Virus record (IMG/VR): IMGVR_UViG_3300025012_000253
Span: 1 to 27,751 of that record
Source of the DNA: a virus
DNA: 27,751 nucleotides
Strand: one strand, 5' to 3'
Under the pieces are notes generated by a model. The model was not told the DNA's origin. It did no database searches and was given only the letters and a program-made list of their open reading frames with translations. This document shows positions 1 to 8,619 of this stretch, one piece after another. The first letter of the stretch is position 1. Every line of letters starts with the position of its first letter. The position numbers were made by a program, and so were the translations under genes.

Positions 1-633
1 GGAAAACAAGCATTAAGAATTAAGCAAATTTATCATGATTTTGAAGCTGATTACATAGTATTAGACTTACAACAAGCAGGAATTGCAGTTTTTGAAAGAC
101 TAGCTGTGCTTACTAAAGATGAAGAACGAGGAATTGAATATGAAGCTTTTACTGTTTTCGAACATAAGTCATTAGATAAAAAATTAATTGAAGAATTGCA
201 AGAAAAAACTTTGGGTTTAAATGCAAGACCAGTAATTTATCCAATAATGGCAAATTCTAAATTAAATAATGATATAGCTGTTGATTTTAGAGATAAATTA
301 CAAAGAAGCATGTGTAGTTTTCTTATAGATGATAATGATGCAGAAGTATATTTAACGAAACACAATAAAGAATATGCAAACAATAATGGAAAAGATGTAA
401 ATATTAATATATGGTTCACTAAACCATATATTGAAACACAACTGTTAATTAATGAATCAGTAAATCTAGAATACTCTTTTAATGGTGGTAACATAAAATT
501 AGATACTGTTGGAACTGCTAGGCGTGATAGATATACGTCAAATTCATATGGAAATTATTTTATATCATTATTAGAATTAGATTTATTAAAAAATACTAAT
601 GATGACTATGATTTCGTATTTTCATACTCATAA
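1..633 (+). CDS. terL: Phage terminase large subunit, C-terminal part (5' truncated by window edge)
   Basis: The frame is open from base 1 to the TAA at 631-633, so the gene enters from outside the window. What is visible (about 210 residues) fits the RNase H-like nuclease half of the DNA-packaging terminase, which cuts concatemers at the portal. Near the left edge is an Asp-containing strand (ADYIVLDLQQAGIAVFERL, about residues 16-34 of the visible part). Near the end is the usual last nuclease motif with a conserved Asp (GTARRDRYTSNSYGNYF) followed by the ...LLELDLL helix. The ATPase half is not in the window. The GTG at 106 is internal and not a start. The portal gene follows after 34 bases, as in most tailed phages. 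The identification rests on motif pattern and on position. Confidence 0.85.
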   Translation, partial: GKQALRIKQIYHDFEADYIVLDLQQAGIAVFERLAVLTKDEERGIEYEAFTVFEHKSLDKKLIEELQEKTLGLNARPVIYPIMANSKLNNDIAVDFRDKLQRSMCSFLIDDNDAEVYLTKHNKEYANNNGKDVNINIWFTKPYIETQLLINESVNLEYSFNGGNIKLDTVGTARRDRYTSNSYGNYFISLLELDLLKNTNDDYDFVFSYS

Positions 634-650
634 TACAAAACACCTCAAGA

Positions 651-658
651 AAGGAGGT
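651..658 (+). promoter_or_regulatory. Strong Shine-Dalgarno deciding the portal start
   Basis: AAGGAGGT lies nine bases before the TTG at 668. The in-frame ATG at 599 lies inside the terminase gene and has no such site, so TTG 668 is the likely start. Confidence 0.8.
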
Positions 659-667
659 ATTCCTAAT

Positions 668-2290
668 TTGACAAAAAAAATAAACATAGGTCTTCCTTCC
701 GATCCATTTCCTCAATTTGATTCTCCCCAATTCTCAACATCAAATGAAATAGAATTAAATTCTTTATCCTATAATTCTTATTCATTTTCAACAGGAAGAC
801 TAGATACAGATAATATCCCCATGAGTGATTTAAAACAATATGTCAAATATCCTATGATATATAATGAAATATTAAGAACTATATCTGAACAAGCTTACGG
901 AACACAGGGAATTTATAGCAACATCTGCGACTACATGATAGCAATACCTACTTTAGCTAATATTACAACTATGAGAAATAAAACTCCTGAATTAAAAGAA
1001 AAAAAGAAAAAGTTTAATTTAATATTGAAATTATTAAATCATGATCGAACAACTAGAGATATATTAAGAAATGAATATATTTATGGTACATACATAGGTA
1101 CATTGCGAGAAACTTCTGCAAATAATAAAAAGCTAGATACTGGATCAATGACAGTGGAATCAATAGATAGAATTGAAGGATTATCATTAGATGATAACTT
1201 TATGATTCAACCATTAGATTTAGATTATTGTAAAATAATAGGATTCCAAAATAATATATCTATTGCTGCTTTTGATATGATGTATTTTGACCAATTCAAA
1301 TATGGTGGACTAGTAAATGAAATCAAAAATTTTCCAAAAGAATTTATGAAAGCATATATGGATTATAAAAAAGACGCTAGTAAAAGATGGTTTATATTAG
1401 ATTATAGAAAAACTATTGCATTAAAATTTAAATCAAAAGAAGATGAACCGTATGGAAGACCTTTAGGACTTTCTGCATTTACTGATATGAAATCAAGTAG
1501 TGATTATAATGATAGTCAATATCAACTAGTCAGTGAATTAGCAAGTAGTATATACTTTATGATCTTGCCAGAAGGTGAAAAAAGTGGATCTTGTAGTCTC
1601 AATGCAAAACAGCAGACTGAAGTTATTGAGGCTTTTAAAGGTGCTGTAAAAGTAAACACAAGTGGGGAAAATGCCAAAATATCAACATTGAGTTTAGCTC
1701 CAAAAACAGAAATTGGTAGATTAAGTAAAGATTCATCCTTAGTAAAAGATACTTTAAGTGATGAAAATATGAAAAAAATTTCTACAAGCTTAGGGTTTGC
1801 TAGTTCTGCTTTAAATGCCGAATCAAGTGGTGGAAGTTCGTATGCTAATTTAGCTGTAAATTTGGATTTGGTATCTTCACAAGTATTTCAATCTGTGAAT
1901 GAGATAGCTATAGAATATACTAGAGTTATCAATGAATTATTAGGCATTAAACCGCAAGATTATATTGATATTAAGTATTTGCCAATTTCTTGGTTAAACA
2001 AGGATGATATGTTTGAGAAAGCACAATCTTTATATACACAAGGAAAAGGTAGTTTAAAATTTTGGATCGCAACAATGGGCGTAGATGTAGATGATTACTT
2101 AAGTATGATGGATGAAGAGTTAGAAGAAGACTTTGAAAACAAGTATCCCGTCCATTTAACATCAGCAACTTTTTCTGGTAAAGAAGATAAAGGTGGAGCA
2201 CCTTTAAAAAAAGAAAAGGATCTTAGCGTTGGAGGGAAAGTGACTCGCAATAACAACAGTAATAATCAAGTAAAACCATCAACTAAATAA
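668..2290 (+). CDS. Phage portal protein
   Basis: Portal protein of about 540 residues, the usual size. It would form the dodecameric ring at the head vertex through which terminase pumps DNA. Support comes from its place directly after terminase and before the protease-scaffold gene. The sequence also fits: an N-terminal region with aromatic and charged helices, a mid-region with the ...YIYGTYIG... wing-type strand, and a long C-terminal helix region (SLGFASSALNAESSGGSSYANLAVNL) followed by an acidic, then Lys/Asn-rich tail, typical of SPP1-type portals in Bacillota phages. I place the start at TTG 668, not at ATG 599, because an optimal ribosome site precedes the TTG. The longer form would add 23 residues of unlikely composition. 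No frameshift or truncation is seen. Confidence 0.8.
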   Translation: MTKKINIGLPSDPFPQFDSPQFSTSNEIELNSLSYNSYSFSTGRLDTDNIPMSDLKQYVKYPMIYNEILRTISEQAYGTQGIYSNICDYMIAIPTLANITTMRNKTPELKEKKKKFNLILKLLNHDRTTRDILRNEYIYGTYIGTLRETSANNKKLDTGSMTVESIDRIEGLSLDDNFMIQPLDLDYCKIIGFQNNISIAAFDMMYFDQFKYGGLVNEIKNFPKEFMKAYMDYKKDASKRWFILDYRKTIALKFKSKEDEPYGRPLGLSAFTDMKSSSDYNDSQYQLVSELASSIYFMILPEGEKSGSCSLNAKQQTEVIEAFKGAVKVNTSGENAKISTLSLAPKTEIGRLSKDSSLVKDTLSDENMKKISTSLGFASSALNAESSGGSSYANLAVNLDLVSSQVFQSVNEIAIEYTRVINELLGIKPQDYIDIKYLPISWLNKDDMFEKAQSLYTQGKGSLKFWIATMGVDVDDYLSMMDEELEEDFENKYPVHLTSATFSGKEDKGGAPLKKEKDLSVGGKVTRNNNSNNQVKPSTK

Positions 2291-2299
2291 ATATGGTTT

Positions 2300-3898
2300 A
2301 TGTACTATTTAAAGGAGGTGAGAAAGACGAAAAATAGCGTAATTGAAATATCTAAAAAAATAGCAAAAGCAGGTAGAACACCAATTAAATTAATTTTGCA
2401 CGAATTGCATAAAGATTCTGAAGACTATAATGGAAATGGAATACACTGGACAAAAGAGTATGCTGAAAACAATATCGAATCAGTAAAAGGAATGCCTCTT
2501 GTAGCACAATTTATGGATAGCGAAAATACAATTCCTTTTGGAAGTCATGGAGATATGATAGTTGAAGAAAATAGAGTAATTTTTGAAGATAGTTTAGTGG
2601 TTGGTTCTTTTGAAAGTGGATACATAGTAGAAAATATTGAAGTAAACAATAAAACAATTGATGCCGTAGTAGGGGTAGGTTATGTGTATGATCAAAGATT
2701 CCCAGAATTAGTAGATTATTTGCAAGAAGAATATGATAATGGAAATTCTGTAGAAGGTTCAATAGAAATTTGTGCAGATAAATCATTGGGGAATAAGAAA
2801 ATAATTTATGATGGGGGATGGAAAGAAAAAAATAGAATTCCTATGTCGTATCAATACTCAGGACATGCCCTTGTAATTGGAGAAGTTCCTGCTGATAAAT
2901 CTGCTCTCATGTTGGAGTTGAATACGCTCAAGAAAAAAGAGGTGAATATATTGCCAGATAACATAGACAACAAAGATAAAACAATAATTGAAATAAATGC
3001 AATGAATTATAATGATATTTCTATGATTGTTGAAAGTAAATTCAATAAAAAACAAAATATAGATGAATCAAATTATTCTTATTATTATGTTCATAAATTT
3101 TATCCAACTATATCAACATTCATAATGAAATGTTGGGATAAAACAGGAGAATATTGTCAAATTACTTATACAGTTGAAAATGGTGAGGTAAAACTTGGTG
3201 AAACTATTAAAGTCGAGGAAGATTGGAAGCCTTTAAATGGCGAAGAATCTGTCGAAGTTAATACACCAGTTAAAAATATATTAAATAATCAAACAAAGGA
3301 GGAAAGTAAAAAAATGGATGAAAAAATCGTATTAGAACTTAATCAAAAAATCGAAGATAAAATTAATGAAATTAATACTCTTACAAACTCCCTAGAACAA
3401 AAAGGAGTAGAGATCAATTCATTGACTAAATCTTTGGAGGAAAAAGCAACAGAAATTAATACTCTAACTGAAAAAGCAACAGAACTAGATAATAAAGTAA
3501 TTGAACTAAACACCAGTATTGTTGAGGTTAATAAATTACTTGAGTCTGAAAAAGCGGAAAAAGAATCTCTTACAGTAGAAGTAAATTCTTTTAGAGAAGA
3601 AAAAATTAAAACAGAATCAGAAGCAAAAATTGCAGAAGTAAATTCTTATTTTGAAACAGAAATTACAAAGAATGGATTTGAAGAATCAGAAGTAAATTCT
3701 CTTAAATCTTTTGTAGAAGCTATTGATCTGGAAGGATTGAAGAAAGCAGAAGCAGAATTATGTGCAAAGAAATTTAAAGAAATGATTGCATCTCAAGATA
3801 CTTCTGTTGAAACTAATACTAAGAATGATATGTTTATTTCTATTAAAGAAAAAGAAATGAAAAAAGTTCCTGGTAGCATCCCATCTTTCTTTAACTAA
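2300..3898 (+). CDS. Prohead protease fused to scaffold protein
   Basis: A 532-residue head maturation protein with three parts. Residues about 16-160 look like a phage prohead serine protease, with a candidate catalytic His83 (in GSHGD) and Ser154 (in SVEGSIEI). Residues about 225-335 form a mixed alpha/beta linker domain (YYYVHKFYPTISTF...). Residues about 340-500 form a heptad-rich coiled coil (repeated EINTLT/EINSLT units) of scaffold type. The protein would cut scaffold and capsid during head assembly. It lies between portal and capsid genes, as expected. The start is uncertain: ATG 2300 has no ribosome site, whereas AAGGAGGT at 2312-2319 points to ACG at 2327. An internal start at 3314 probably yields free scaffold. 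The protease call is by motif and position; the exact family was not confirmed. Confidence 0.75.
   Translation: MYYLKEVRKTKNSVIEISKKIAKAGRTPIKLILHELHKDSEDYNGNGIHWTKEYAENNIESVKGMPLVAQFMDSENTIPFGSHGDMIVEENRVIFEDSLVVGSFESGYIVENIEVNNKTIDAVVGVGYVYDQRFPELVDYLQEEYDNGNSVEGSIEICADKSLGNKKIIYDGGWKEKNRIPMSYQYSGHALVIGEVPADKSALMLELNTLKKKEVNILPDNIDNKDKTIIEINAMNYNDISMIVESKFNKKQNIDESNYSYYYVHKFYPTISTFIMKCWDKTGEYCQITYTVENGEVKLGETIKVEEDWKPLNGEESVEVNTPVKNILNNQTKEESKKMDEKIVLELNQKIEDKINEINTLTNSLEQKGVEINSLTKSLEEKATEINTLTEKATELDNKVIELNTSIVEVNKLLESEKAEKESLTVEVNSFREEKIKTESEAKIAEVNSYFETEITKNGFEESEVNSLKSFVEAIDLEGLKKAEAELCAKKFKEMIASQDTSVETNTKNDMFISIKEKEMKKVPGSIPSFFN
2312..2319 (+). promoter_or_regulatory. Shine-Dalgarno pointing to ACG 2327
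   Basis: AAGGAGGT sits 12 bases downstream of the only ATG (2300) and 7 bases before an in-frame ACG (2327). No ATG, GTG or TTG lies at the right distance; the GTG at 2318 overlaps the site itself. Confidence 0.55.
3295..3302 (+). promoter_or_regulatory. Internal Shine-Dalgarno for free scaffold
   Basis: AAAGGAGG lies inside the protease-scaffold gene, 11 bases before an in-frame ATG at 3314, exactly at the linker-to-coiled-coil boundary. Confidence 0.65.
3314..3898 (+). CDS. Internal in-frame start: free scaffold protein
   Basis: This reading shares the frame and stop of the protease-scaffold gene and would give a 194-residue protein starting MDEKIVLELNQKIEDK. It consists almost entirely of a coiled coil with heptad-like repeats (EIN-[ST]-LT-[EKN]) and a charged C-terminal end, the build of a phage scaffold. 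A near-consensus ribosome site stands in front of the ATG in a place where the protein sequence does not need it. The layout matches the known lambda C/Nu3 arrangement, where scaffold is translated from inside the protease gene in the same frame. That both products are made here is inferred. Confidence 0.65.
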   Translation: MDEKIVLELNQKIEDKINEINTLTNSLEQKGVEINSLTKSLEEKATEINTLTEKATELDNKVIELNTSIVEVNKLLESEKAEKESLTVEVNSFREEKIKTESEAKIAEVNSYFETEITKNGFEESEVNSLKSFVEAIDLEGLKKAEAELCAKKFKEMIASQDTSVETNTKNDMFISIKEKEMKKVPGSIPSFFN

Positions 3899-3996
3899 GT
3901 TTTAGAAAGTAATTGGTTAAGAAAGTAAAATATATTAAACATAAACGAGTTAAGCTAAAGTAATAACAAAAATAAAAAGAAATGAGGTAATTAATA

Positions 3997-4518
3997 ATGA
4001 GTTTATTTAAATTCCATGATTCAAATTTTCTTAATGTATCCAACAAGCCTAATGTAAAGGCAATTGCGGATACATATAATGGTTATCAGTTCAATGTTAC
4101 ATCTGATGTTCAGGTATTAGTTCCAGATTTAGCTACAGCAAAATTAGGTGATATTTATGTTATGTGTAATATCATTGATAAGCCTGAAATCATCAATACA
4201 GATTCCTATAAAGTTGTTGCTGATGAGTATATTCGTGCATTTAGACTTAAGGATATGGTAGGACTTCAACTTGATATGTCTGCTGATTTGGTTACTGATG
4301 CTTTTGCTGATGTCGCTGTTGGTGCTCTTATCATTGGACGTTCTGTGGCAGATACTACAAATGTTCAAAAATGGACAAAAACAGCAGATCCTTCTGCATA
4401 TGAGATTTATCTTAAAGTAATCAAGAAAACTACTTTTGGTGCATTTACGATTGATGCAGGTGGTGGAACAGTTGCTGGTGGATATGTTGTAGAGGTAATG
4501 GCAAACGATAATCTGTAA
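3997..4518 (+). CDS. Putative capsid decoration protein
   Basis: A 173-residue protein with a GAGGT ribosome site before the ATG. It is rich in beta-forming Val/Ile/Thr stretches and short Gly turns, with no Cys cluster, signal peptide or membrane segment. It sits between the protease-scaffold and the major capsid gene, the classical place for a head decoration or stabilisation protein (lambda gpD position). The sequence itself does not show a motif I can name, so the function rests on position, length and composition. Upstream lies a 98-base stretch with no hairpin. Alternatives are a minor capsid or a head-fibre anchor protein. Confidence 0.5.
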   Translation: MSLFKFHDSNFLNVSNKPNVKAIADTYNGYQFNVTSDVQVLVPDLATAKLGDIYVMCNIIDKPEIINTDSYKVVADEYIRAFRLKDMVGLQLDMSADLVTDAFADVAVGALIIGRSVADTTNVQKWTKTADPSAYEIYLKVIKKTTFGAFTIDAGGGTVAGGYVVEVMANDNL

Positions 4519-4588
4519 GTTATAAGGTTTTGGATTAATGTCAAATAGTTAAACTATAAAATAATAAGAAAGAAAAGAGGTATTAACA

Positions 4589-5704
4589 ATGAGTTTTGGA
4601 ATAGATTTTTCAAATTTTCAAGAAAATGCAGAACAAGTGGAGATTAATAAAAATGTTAAGAACATTTTAGCAAATACTCGCCCAAATGAAGAAGTAGAGA
4701 TTTTTACAAATATTGTTTATGGTAAAGATGTATCTAAATATGGTAAAAAAGTTGATACAGTAATGGATAAGATTAAAATGTTGGCTACTGCTGCGACTAA
4801 TGGCAATAGTCAAGCAATCACAGAACTGAATGCTATTCGGACTGTTACTATTCGTCAACCTTTAGAAAAAAGACTTGCTATTAACAATGCTATGGGCTCG
4901 GTTACAAAGGTCGGATTTAATGAGGCCATGTATTATGAAGTATACCAATTGCAAGGTCAGAAGTCTAGAGTTCAAGCTTCGTCTGGTGCCTTCGTATTCC
5001 CTACTGTCAAGAAAAGAACTGGTACTATGGAAACTCAGACTTCCACTGGAGGCGTTTCTGTTGATTTTCGTGAGTTACAGAGTGGGGCAACAACAGGATT
5101 TGCTGAAGCCAATGAACAGGTAATGACTGACATGGTTAACCAAATGGTTCTTTCTCATATTAATGCTTTACGATCAGGTATTACTTCTGCAACCACTTTA
5201 AAGAACTATGCTGAAGGAATTACTAAGACAAATGTTGAGGATGTTAGAAAGAAAGCAAGACGATTTGGTACTTCTGTAACAATTATGGGAGACTATAGTG
5301 CAGTTAGCAAACTTGCTGATCTTGCTAATTTTAGTGTTGTGGCTGCTGGCACAGAATTTAGATTCCCAGATTCAGTGATGGAAGAGGTAATGAAAACTGG
5401 TTTGATTAAGAATTACAAAGGTAGTATTGTAGTTGAATTGCCAAACTCTTACAACATGATTGATCTTAATACTTCTAGTGATTTCTATGCTCCTCAATTA
5501 CCTACGACTGACTTATGGTTCTTACCACAAGGATCTGTTAGTCCATTACAGATTTGTCTGCGTGGCGATATGACGACAATGACTGGCACAGATTTAAATA
5601 CTCGGAGTGTCGTAACTCGCTATGATTGGGAATTTTCAAATTATTTGGTGCCGGAATATGTACCACAAATTGGATATTTGTATGATGCAGCTCTGGCTGA
5701 ATAA
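4589..5704 (+). CDS. Major capsid protein (HK97-fold type)
   Basis: A 371-residue protein that follows the scaffold and decoration genes and ends the head module at a terminator. The N-terminal ~100 residues are helical and charged. The body has the pattern of an HK97-type capsid protein: a beta strand and helix region (QASSGAFVFPTVKKRTG), a long helix (EANEQVMTDMVNQMVLSHINALRSG) and a C-terminal stretch with LPQGSVSPLQICLRGDM. Codon use is visibly richer in GCT/GGT/ACT/GTT than in neighbouring genes, as expected for the most abundant virion protein. The ATG has an AAGAGGT ribosome site. Identity is from position, length and fold pattern; residues for cross-linking were not assigned. Confidence 0.75.
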   Translation: MSFGIDFSNFQENAEQVEINKNVKNILANTRPNEEVEIFTNIVYGKDVSKYGKKVDTVMDKIKMLATAATNGNSQAITELNAIRTVTIRQPLEKRLAINNAMGSVTKVGFNEAMYYEVYQLQGQKSRVQASSGAFVFPTVKKRTGTMETQTSTGGVSVDFRELQSGATTGFAEANEQVMTDMVNQMVLSHINALRSGITSATTLKNYAEGITKTNVEDVRKKARRFGTSVTIMGDYSAVSKLADLANFSVVAAGTEFRFPDSVMEEVMKTGLIKNYKGSIVVELPNSYNMIDLNTSSDFYAPQLPTTDLWFLPQGSVSPLQICLRGDMTTMTGTDLNTRSVVTRYDWEFSNYLVPEYVPQIGYLYDAALAE

Positions 5705-5778
5705 CCAGTTATAATTAATTAAATAATTTTATAGAAGATAGGTATTAATTGAGGTTCGAAACTTGATTATCTACTGAC

Positions 5779-5815
5779 AAGGACGGTTTTCCTAACCCGT
5801 CCTTCTTTTATTTTA
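5779..5815 (+). terminator. Intrinsic terminator after capsid gene
   Basis: A perfect 8-bp stem (AAGGACGG / CCGTCCTT) with a 10-base loop is followed by CTTTTATTTTAT. It closes the head operon and separates it from the nuclease gene. Confidence 0.8.
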
Positions 5816-5853
5816 TAAAAATTTAGGTGGTGATTCGATAGGAGGAGTTAAAA

Positions 5854-7077
5854 TTGGCAAAAAGACTAACATATGAATCTATTAAAAACTATATAAATAG
5901 TGAAGAAACAGGAAATGGTTGTAAAATATTAATTTCGGAAGAAGAATTTGAGTTAGAAAAAGTTACGCAAAATAAAAACAACTCAAAAGTAAAATTAAAA
6001 ATTCAATGTGGTTGTGAAGATCATAATATATTTGAGCCATGTTTTAATAAATTTAAATCAAATAATCAAAAACAATGTCAAGAATGTGGAAATAAAAATA
6101 CGGGCAACAAATTACGAAAACCATATGAAAAGGTTAAGTTTTTCATAGAAACAGAAAGCAAAAGTAATTGTAAGTTAAAAAGTAAAACATATGAAAATGC
6201 AAAAGAAAATTTAGATATTGAATGCCGATGCGGAACACCATTTCAAACATCTTTTGATTGTTTTTCAAGTGGAAACAAAAGACAATGTGACAATTGTACC
6301 TCAAAAATGATTTCACAATTATATAAAATACCATATAGCGATATAAAAGCATATATTGAAGGTGAAAACGGTAATGGATGCAAATTGTTGACTAATGAAA
6401 TTGATTATATTAATACAAATGAAGATATATTAATAAAATGTTCATGTAAAAAAGAAAATAAATTTATTACAACGTATGATAGGTTTAAAAATCAAAATAA
6501 GAAACAATGTGACGATTGTACAAAGATTAATAAAAGAAAAACTTGCCTATTAAAGTATGGATTTGAACATCCTATGCAAAATAAAGAAGTATCTTCAAAA
6601 GTAAGGGAAACGCTAACTAAAAATGGAAATGTATCTTGTAGTAGTCAACAAAGATATGTTCACAGCATAATAGGAGGAGAATTAAATTATCCATATTATA
6701 ATGCATCTTTAGACATAGCATTCTCAGAAGAGATGATTTATTGTGAATGTGATTTTGGTGGACATTGGTTATCTATTAAATTGGGTGGATTAACTCAAGA
6801 AGAATTTGATAAAAAGCAAAGAAATAGATGGTACTCTTTATTTCGTTCTCACTGGAGAGAAATCCGTATAATCTCAACTAAAGACCTAATCCCATCAGAC
6901 CAAAAACTTCTAGAAATTCTATTATACGCACGTACATATCTAAATCAAAATCACCATTACATAAAATTCGACATTGACAATTCAAAAATAATTAATTCTC
7001 AAGGTAAATTCGACTATGATTATGGTGAGTTAAGGAGAATAAAACCAATAGATATAGAAGTTCAAGAAGCAATCTAA
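5854..7077 (+). CDS. Homing-endonuclease-like protein with three zinc-ribbon repeats and Vsr-like nuclease core
   Basis: A 407-residue protein with a TTG start preceded by GGAGGAG (5841-5847). Residues 5-222 hold three similar repeats, each with a tyrosine-led helix, a CKL/CKI strand, a CxC pair and a later CxxC pair: C52/C54 with C75/C78, C124/C126 with C145/C148, C196/C198 with C219/C222. Each could bind one zinc and contact DNA. A short TCLLKYGFEHPMQN-type segment, often seen before nuclease domains in mobile genes, follows. The C-terminal core has D287, E298, D300 and H304 (CECDFGGHW), then WREIRIIS, which fits the Vsr-like or EDxHD class of homing nuclease. It stands alone after the capsid terminator. 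The nuclease role is inferred from motifs; the target is unknown. Confidence 0.65.
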   Translation: MAKRLTYESIKNYINSEETGNGCKILISEEEFELEKVTQNKNNSKVKLKIQCGCEDHNIFEPCFNKFKSNNQKQCQECGNKNTGNKLRKPYEKVKFFIETESKSNCKLKSKTYENAKENLDIECRCGTPFQTSFDCFSSGNKRQCDNCTSKMISQLYKIPYSDIKAYIEGENGNGCKLLTNEIDYINTNEDILIKCSCKKENKFITTYDRFKNQNKKQCDDCTKINKRKTCLLKYGFEHPMQNKEVSSKVRETLTKNGNVSCSSQQRYVHSIIGGELNYPYYNASLDIAFSEEMIYCECDFGGHWLSIKLGGLTQEEFDKKQRNRWYSLFRSHWREIRIISTKDLIPSDQKLLEILLYARTYLNQNHHYIKFDIDNSKIINSQGKFDYDYGELRRIKPIDIEVQEAI

Positions 7078-7140
7078 TACTCAATAATCTAAACAAAACA
7101 AAAAAATAAAGGGTTAAAATAATGGAGGGAGTAAACTAAA

Positions 7141-7626
7141 ATGGCTATTGATATGAATAGTAGGTCAAAGGTACAAAACTTATGTGATTGGAATGTCTCA
7201 TGGGAGAGGTTTTCCATGGACGGAGACGAATTCATAAAAGCAAATCAGACAGTGTATATTCCAAATATGGAAATTGAAACACAAGTACAGAATAATAATC
7301 TTTTCTTTGTTGGATCAGGGAACGGAGATCACAGTAGAGTTTATATTCACAATCCAGAAATGAGAGAACATCTTGGTTTTGACAACAAAGAAGAAAAGCG
7401 AGTTCAACTAATTCTAAGTGATGAAAAATGTAAAGAAATATTTGATTATAAAACATTTAGCACTTTTAAAAAGCATGTAAATGAAAACATTATTACAAAT
7501 CAAGAAAAATCAAAAATAGTTAATTATGCTAAGAAAAATAAGATAAATAATTATGATCAGATTCAATTTCTAGAAAATTTCACAGGTCTTTCATTCAAAA
7601 CTGATAAAACAGATGACAAAGAATAA
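7141..7626 (+). CDS. Conserved phage head-region protein of unknown function
   Basis: A 161-residue protein with a GGAGGGAG ribosome site. The N-terminal two thirds are beta-rich (CDWNVSWERFSMDGDEFIKAN, then a strand with ETQVQNNNLFFVGSGNGDHSRVYIHN). The C-terminal third is helical and Lys-rich. I recognise the overall pattern as one that recurs downstream of capsid genes in phages of Bacillota, but I know no assigned role. No Cys, membrane or enzyme motif is seen. Its position after the capsid gene (interrupted only by the nuclease) suggests a head or head-tail joining protein. Confidence 0.55.
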   Translation: MAIDMNSRSKVQNLCDWNVSWERFSMDGDEFIKANQTVYIPNMEIETQVQNNNLFFVGSGNGDHSRVYIHNPEMREHLGFDNKEEKRVQLILSDEKCKEIFDYKTFSTFKKHVNENIITNQEKSKIVNYAKKNKINNYDQIQFLENFTGLSFKTDKTDDKE

Positions 7627-7659
7627 ATATAATAATCAAATCATCGGAGGTGATATAGT

Positions 7660-8340
7660 TTGGGAACTTTACTTCAAAAAATATATGATAAATTTTTCAT
7701 TAAAGCATCTGATGTGGATTTCACTTACAAACAAGATTTAGTTTTTGAGTTTTTTGAAACTGCCATAGGGTATAGTTACAAAACTACACCACATGATTTG
7801 AGTTATACTTTGTATTCTAATAATGCAGTTTTAATAATTTATGATGTAATAGAAAATAGTGGAGATATAACTCTAAATATTAATTATAATACATATACAA
7901 TTGCGCTTTTAAATACTGATACAAAATCAAATATTGCTACAAAAATAAAATCAGCAATAGAATCTGATTATTCAGTAATTCTAAATGATATCGAAGATCC
8001 CATCTTAACAATTACTAAAATTGACACAGATATTATAACATTAACATTTACTGATATAGGTAATACTAATTTAAATCTAATCATAAGTAAAACATATGAT
8101 GGTATAACAATTTATGACTTAGATATAGATGAAATTGAGCTAATTTCATTAAATATGAAGAAAGCATATTTAGATTACTTATTAAAACCATTATCTCGTC
8201 TAAAAAAGCAAATTGGGACTAAAGATTTTAATCGTTTGGAAAGTAAAGTAGAAGAATTAAAAGTTTATTCATTAATGTTAAGTAATTTAAAGGAAGAGAT
8301 TAAAGATTTTAGACAAGAATTTAATTCCTATTCAAATTAG
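7660..8340 (+). CDS. Putative head-tail adaptor or neck protein
   Basis: A 226-residue protein with a TTG start five bases after CGGAGGTGAT. Residues 1-40 and 150-226 are helical. The C-terminal part is a long charged helix pair (LKKQIGTKDFNRLESKVEEL...). The middle, about residues 45-145, is a Thr/Ile/Asn-rich beta segment that looks like an inserted beta-sandwich. Its place between the capsid gene and the stopper candidate suggests the adaptor layer under the portal, but no diagnostic motif is visible, so this is inference from order. An alternative is a minor head protein. Its stop lies ten bases before the next gene, with which it is probably co-translated. Confidence 0.4.
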   Translation: MGTLLQKIYDKFFIKASDVDFTYKQDLVFEFFETAIGYSYKTTPHDLSYTLYSNNAVLIIYDVIENSGDITLNINYNTYTIALLNTDTKSNIATKIKSAIESDYSVILNDIEDPILTITKIDTDIITLTFTDIGNTNLNLIISKTYDGITIYDLDIDEIELISLNMKKAYLDYLLKPLSRLKKQIGTKDFNRLESKVEELKVYSLMLSNLKEEIKDFRQEFNSYSN

Positions 8341-8350
8341 GTGGTAAAAA

Positions 8351-8572
8351 ATGAATAATAACAATAAGAAAATATTAATTAAAACTCCAAATTGTGAAAT
8401 GAGTTTTGACGATCTATGCAAAAAAGAGTATCTTAAAATAAATCATCTAATGCATATGATTGAGAAAGAGTTTGGTATTTCTTTGCATGATCACCCTGAG
8501 CTAAGAGGGGAGATTCTTGGAATTAGCAATTTTATTAAAAGAATGCCCAATTACCAAAGGGAGATCATGTAA
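8351..8572 (+). CDS. Small hypothetical protein
   Basis: A 73-residue protein starting at an ATG eight bases after an AGGTGG site. It is acidic to neutral, mainly helical, with an HDHPELRGEILGISNFIKRMP segment and a single CDS-internal Cys pair (C15, C23) too far apart for a zinc ribbon. It is tightly packed after the previous gene, so it belongs to the same operon. I do not recognise it. Similar short helical proteins occur among phage head-neck genes. Confidence 0.55.
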   Translation: MNNNNKKILIKTPNCEMSFDDLCKKEYLKINHLMHMIEKEFGISLHDHPELRGEILGISNFIKRMPNYQREIM

Positions 8573-8619
8573 TTCAATAAAATAAAGTTAATAAATATTA
8601 AGAAAAAGGAGGAGAAATA

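Noticed and set aside
5705-7140. Self-splicing intron around the nuclease genes
   Set aside because: No flanking gene is split by a nuclease gene and no group I or II core was recognised; the nucleases are free-standing.
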